Source: Hyunsoonleella ulvae (GTDB taxonomy: Bacteria; Bacteroidota; Bacteroidia; Flavobacteriales; Flavobacteriaceae). From it: a stretch of DNA of 64,000 nt. Location of the stretch: contig NZ_JAEPJQ010000001.1 in assembly GCF_016827605.1 (NCBI RefSeq), positions 806,001 through 870,000 on the forward strand, read 5' to 3'. Below, piece after piece: positions 61,247-64,000 of this stretch; positions within the stretch are counted from its first letter, which is position 1, and the number at the start of each line of letters is the position of its first letter. Made by a program: the position numbers and the translations under genes. Below the pieces are notes generated by a model, which saw only the letters and a program-made list of their open reading frames with translations, ran no database searches and was not told the DNA's origin.

Positions 61247-62749
61247 ATGAAAAACACATTTAAACTAAGTAGTGCTGTCATTGTTATATTGATATCGATA
61301 CTATCTGTTTCGTGTAACGATGAAGTTGCAGTAAAAAACACAAATGATCTTTCCCGTGATAGCTTTTTTGAATCATTAGCTCAAATCGAAGCATCAGCAA
61401 ATGCGGCTTATGCGCAGTTACAAAATACAGGACTTTATCAAAGGTACGGCTATATTTTACCAGATACATTTTCAGATGAATCACAATCTGGAGGAGACCC
61501 TAACTTTGTAACTTCATTTAATTTCTCATTAACCCCCTCTCTAGAGCAGGTAACACGTTTCTGGAACAATTGCTATAACGGCATTGGTGCCTGTAACTTT
61601 GTTATAGAAGGGGAGGCTACCATGAGAGAACGTCTAGTTTCTGGTAACTTTACAGAAGCCGATATTGAGGATGCTGTAGGACAAGCTCATTTTTTAAGAG
61701 GTTTATTTTATTTCTTTCTGGTAAAACGTTATGGCGGTGTTCCTTTATTATTGGAGTCTCAAGCTACAATTACGCCACAACCTAGAAGTACCGCAGACGA
61801 AGTATACGATGTAATTATAAATGAATTTAAACTCGCCTCTGAATTATTGTATGCCAAAGGAGCCACAGAAAATGGTAGAGCTACTAGCGGTGCAGCTATG
61901 GGAATGCTTGGTAAGGTATACTTACACAGAGAAATGTATAGGGAAGCGCAACAAACTTTTGCGCAAATTACAGACTATTCGTTACTACCACTAGAAGACT
62001 ATGTGGATAACTTTAACGACTCAGGAGAATATAATGATGAATCTTTGTTTGAAGTGTCTTTTAATGGTGACGCTACAGAACAAGACCTTTGGTCTCAAAC
62101 TGGTATTGGCGTTTCAGAAGTAACGTTTCATGCACAAGAATACACAGCTTGGGGTAACTTAAACCCATCCAGAAAATTGATGGATGAGTTTGAGGAAGAC
62201 GACCCTAGGCTTAATCTAGCAATTTTACAAAATGGTGTGCCTTACGGCCCAAATTTCGATTTAATCTGGAATCAAGGTAATATCAGATGGTTTAAGTTTT
62301 CACAACTGTATGATAACAGCCAAATTCAGCAAAATGGATCTACCAATGCAAGAGTATTACGCTATGCAGATATTGTTTTAATGCAAGCTGAAGTAGAGCA
62401 TAAACTTGGAAATGATGAAGGTGCTGTAGACTTTTTAAACCAAATAAGAGCGCGCGTAGAAATGCCACTTTACGGTACACCAGAAATGGATGCAGCAGGT
62501 TTTCCTGTAGACACACCTTCAGGTGTTTTTGATGCCATTGTACATGAACGCATGATAGAACTTTGTGGCGAACAAGTAAGGTTTGATGATCTGGTCAGGT
62601 GGAATCTAGATGCCCAAGAAATAACCGTAAACGATTTTGGTCAATCTAGGGGCTACAACCCAAATGTACATAGGCTCATGCCAATACCCCAAGTAGAAAT
62701 AGATACCAATGATGGTATTGGCCCAGAAGACCAGAACCCAGGATATTAA
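61247..62749 (+). CDS. SusD/RagB family lipoprotein
   Basis: The 500-residue protein has a lipoprotein signal ending ISILSVSC. The SusD opening reads ANAAYAQLQNTGLYQRYG. TPR-like helices follow (DAVGQAHFLRGLFYFFLVKRYGGVPLL), and the C-terminal RagB part reads VLRYADIVLMQAEVEHKLGN, ... LNQIRARVEMP and HERMIELCGEQVRFDDLVRWN. It is the sugar-binding lid for the SusC channel encoded just upstream. The final segment GIGPEDQNPGY is typical. A hairpin follows the gene. Confidence 0.97.
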   Translation: MKNTFKLSSAVIVILISILSVSCNDEVAVKNTNDLSRDSFFESLAQIEASANAAYAQLQNTGLYQRYGYILPDTFSDESQSGGDPNFVTSFNFSLTPSLEQVTRFWNNCYNGIGACNFVIEGEATMRERLVSGNFTEADIEDAVGQAHFLRGLFYFFLVKRYGGVPLLLESQATITPQPRSTADEVYDVIINEFKLASELLYAKGATENGRATSGAAMGMLGKVYLHREMYREAQQTFAQITDYSLLPLEDYVDNFNDSGEYNDESLFEVSFNGDATEQDLWSQTGIGVSEVTFHAQEYTAWGNLNPSRKLMDEFEEDDPRLNLAILQNGVPYGPNFDLIWNQGNIRWFKFSQLYDNSQIQQNGSTNARVLRYADIVLMQAEVEHKLGNDEGAVDFLNQIRARVEMPLYGTPEMDAAGFPVDTPSGVFDAIVHERMIELCGEQVRFDDLVRWNLDAQEITVNDFGQSRGYNPNVHRLMPIPQVEIDTNDGIGPEDQNPGY

Positions 62750-62799
62750 AATTTAAAAACAATATAGTTTTATTTAGTTTCAATTATTTTATTTATCAA

Positions 62800-62836
62800 T
62801 TTAAGGGAGTAATGTCTTTACCTTACTCTCTTAAAT
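62800..62836 (+). terminator. Hairpin after the susD-like gene
   Basis: ATTTAAGGGAGTAA / TTACTCTCTTAAAT forms a stem with one mismatch and a 9-nt loop, 51 nt after the stop. No strong T run follows, so it may attenuate rather than end transcription into the next gene. Confidence 0.6.
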
Positions 62837-62882
62837 ATTGATAATTTAATTGTAAAAACCAATATTCATTTTTCCATTAAAT

Positions 62883-64000
62883 ATGGTTAGAGTTTATCAC
62901 ATAATAACTTGTATCTCTTTGGTAGTTTTTTATGTTTCTTGTAAAAAAGAGGAAAAAAACAGTACCGTAAAAAACCCAACCGAGGATATCATTTTTCAAA
63001 AAATTACAAGTGATTCAACAGGTATTACCTTTGCCAATATACTTTCTGAAAGTGATACACTTAACTATTTTACTTATCCCTACTTGTACATGGGTGGGGG
63101 AATTTCAGTAGGCGATATAAATAATGATGGGCTCGAAGATTTATTTTTTACTGGTAACATGGTAGCAAATAGATTATACCTCAACAAAGGTAATCTGAAG
63201 TTTGAGGATATAACTGAAACCGCAGGAGTTGCAGGAGATAAACGCTGGTATACTGGCACTACTATGGCCGATGTAAATAATGATGGCTTTTTGGATATTT
63301 ACTGTCTTGTGGGCGGGCAATCCCAACCCAAGCAAAATGAGCTTTACATAAATAACGGCGACAATACTTTTACCGAAAGTGCCAAAAGTTTTGGGCTTGA
63401 TGATATTGGCAATAGTGTAGACGCCACATTTTTTGACTATGATAACGATGGCGACCTTGATGTATTTGTAGCTAACTATCCTATAACACCCTTTAACTAT
63501 AACAGTTTTAACTACAAAATGAGAATGGATAGGGTTACTGATGACGAAACTGATAACCTATATAAAAATAACGGTAAAACCTTTACCAAAGTAACAAGCG
63601 AAGCCAACGTAAAACAATATAGCTTATCATTAAGCGTAACTGCTGCCGATTTAAATAACGATGGATGGACAGACTTGTATGTTTCTAATGACTTTGGGAG
63701 TCCAGATTGTATGTATATCAACAATAAAGATGGCTCGTTTACAGACCAAATTAAACGTACTACCAATCACACGGCCTTCTATGGTATGGGTGTAGATATA
63801 GCAGATTTTAATAACGATGGCTTATTGGATATTCTTCAAATGGATATGGATGCAGAGTCTAATAGACGCTCTAAAGCTAATATGGCAAGCATGAACCCTC
63901 AAATGTTTAAAAACATAGAAAGTGTGGGGTTTCAATACCAGTTTATGCAAAACACACTGCAGATGGGCACAGGTATTTATGAAGACAACTTACCTAAATT
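62883..64000 (+). CDS. FG-GAP/VCBS-repeat lipoprotein (partial, N-terminal part)
   Basis: The frame opens at ATG 62883 and runs off the right edge, giving about 372 residues. The signal VVFYVSC is a lipobox. FG-GAP/VCBS repeats follow, each with a calcium-loop pattern: GDINNDGLEDLFFTGN, ADVNNDGFLDIYCLVG, FDYDNDGDLDVFVAN, ADLNNDGWTDLYVSNDFG and ADFNNDGLLDILQMDM. Such large VCBS/ASPIC-type lipoproteins are commonly encoded next to susCD pairs in Flavobacteriia. They are thought to be surface proteins of the glycan locus. The complete gene, probably above 1000 codons, lies beyond the window. Confidence 0.92.
   Translation, partial: MVRVYHIITCISLVVFYVSCKKEEKNSTVKNPTEDIIFQKITSDSTGITFANILSESDTLNYFTYPYLYMGGGISVGDINNDGLEDLFFTGNMVANRLYLNKGNLKFEDITETAGVAGDKRWYTGTTMADVNNDGFLDIYCLVGGQSQPKQNELYINNGDNTFTESAKSFGLDDIGNSVDATFFDYDNDGDLDVFVANYPITPFNYNSFNYKMRMDRVTDDETDNLYKNNGKTFTKVTSEANVKQYSLSLSVTAADLNNDGWTDLYVSNDFGSPDCMYINNKDGSFTDQIKRTTNHTAFYGMGVDIADFNNDGLLDILQMDMDAESNRRSKANMASMNPQMFKNIESVGFQYQFMQNTLQMGTGIYEDNLPK

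Overview
The window is a low-GC chromosomal segment from a member of the Bacteroidota, almost certainly a (probably marine) Flavobacteriaceae. The evidence is the TAnnTTTG -10 elements in front of many genes, the weak Shine-Dalgarno signals, a PorP/SprF type IX secretion protein, SusC/SusD proteins, a hybrid two-component regulator and many Bacteroidota-type lipoproteins. The species cannot be named from the sequence alone.

Layout. 1-0.5 kb: 5' part of a TatD nuclease. 0.6-9.9 kb: an unusual signalling locus with an ECF sigma factor and TPR anti-sigma-like protein, secreted proteins, a PKD/beta-barrel protein, a TPR-CHAT caspase-like protein, a retropepsin-like aspartic protease, a LuxR-type response regulator, two single-TM microproteins and two tandem small-RNA-like units. 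Three copies of one promoter-like motif and two copies of one 24-bp dyad tie this locus together. 10-13.7 kb: housekeeping genes atpC, atpD, rplY and prs. 13.8-14.3 kb: a GIY-YIG nuclease gene between a broken 5' copy of tRNA-Leu and an intact tRNA-Leu(CAA). 14.4-24.9 kb: an accessory block with a secreted DNase-I-like nuclease, a six-gene operon (DUF1508, a frameshifted DUF6804-like gene, TerB-like, membrane coiled-coil, VWA-like lipoprotein, DUF4236/Excalibur), an HsdR_N-type nuclease operon and a TPR histidine kinase/response regulator pair. Near-identical TTACAGATATCTGTAA palindromes precede several of these units. 25-33 kb: mostly housekeeping and metabolism (DUF1080, yicC, gmk, nadD, a TIM-barrel isomerase, gpsA, a PNPOx-like protein).

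33.1-37.1 kb: a compact restriction-modification operon (controller HTH, C5-cytosine methylase, D12-class adenine methylase, PD-(D/E)XK-like protein, HNH protein). 37-50.5 kb: pheS, two tandem paralogous lipoproteins made of 52-residue EF-hand-like repeats, a 2-hydroxyacid dehydrogenase, a cupin, gamma-carbonic anhydrase, a LytTR/LytS-type two-component pair, SIMPL and VWA proteins, PorP/SprF and a NifU-type scaffold. 50.8-64 kb: a polysaccharide utilization locus (hybrid two-component regulator, GH3 enzyme with PA14 insert, SusC, SusD and the start of an FG-GAP/VCBS lipoprotein).

The strongest candidates for undescribed biology are three. First, the ECF/CHAT/aspartic-protease locus with its repeated promoter motif, microproteins and duplicated small RNAs. 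Second, the palindrome-linked regulon around the 20.7-23.4 kb two-component system, which joins nucleases with TerB/VWA/DUF proteins. Third, the GIY-YIG element that splits the promoter-proximal end of a tRNA-Leu gene. All functional links are inferences from sequence and context; no database search could be run.
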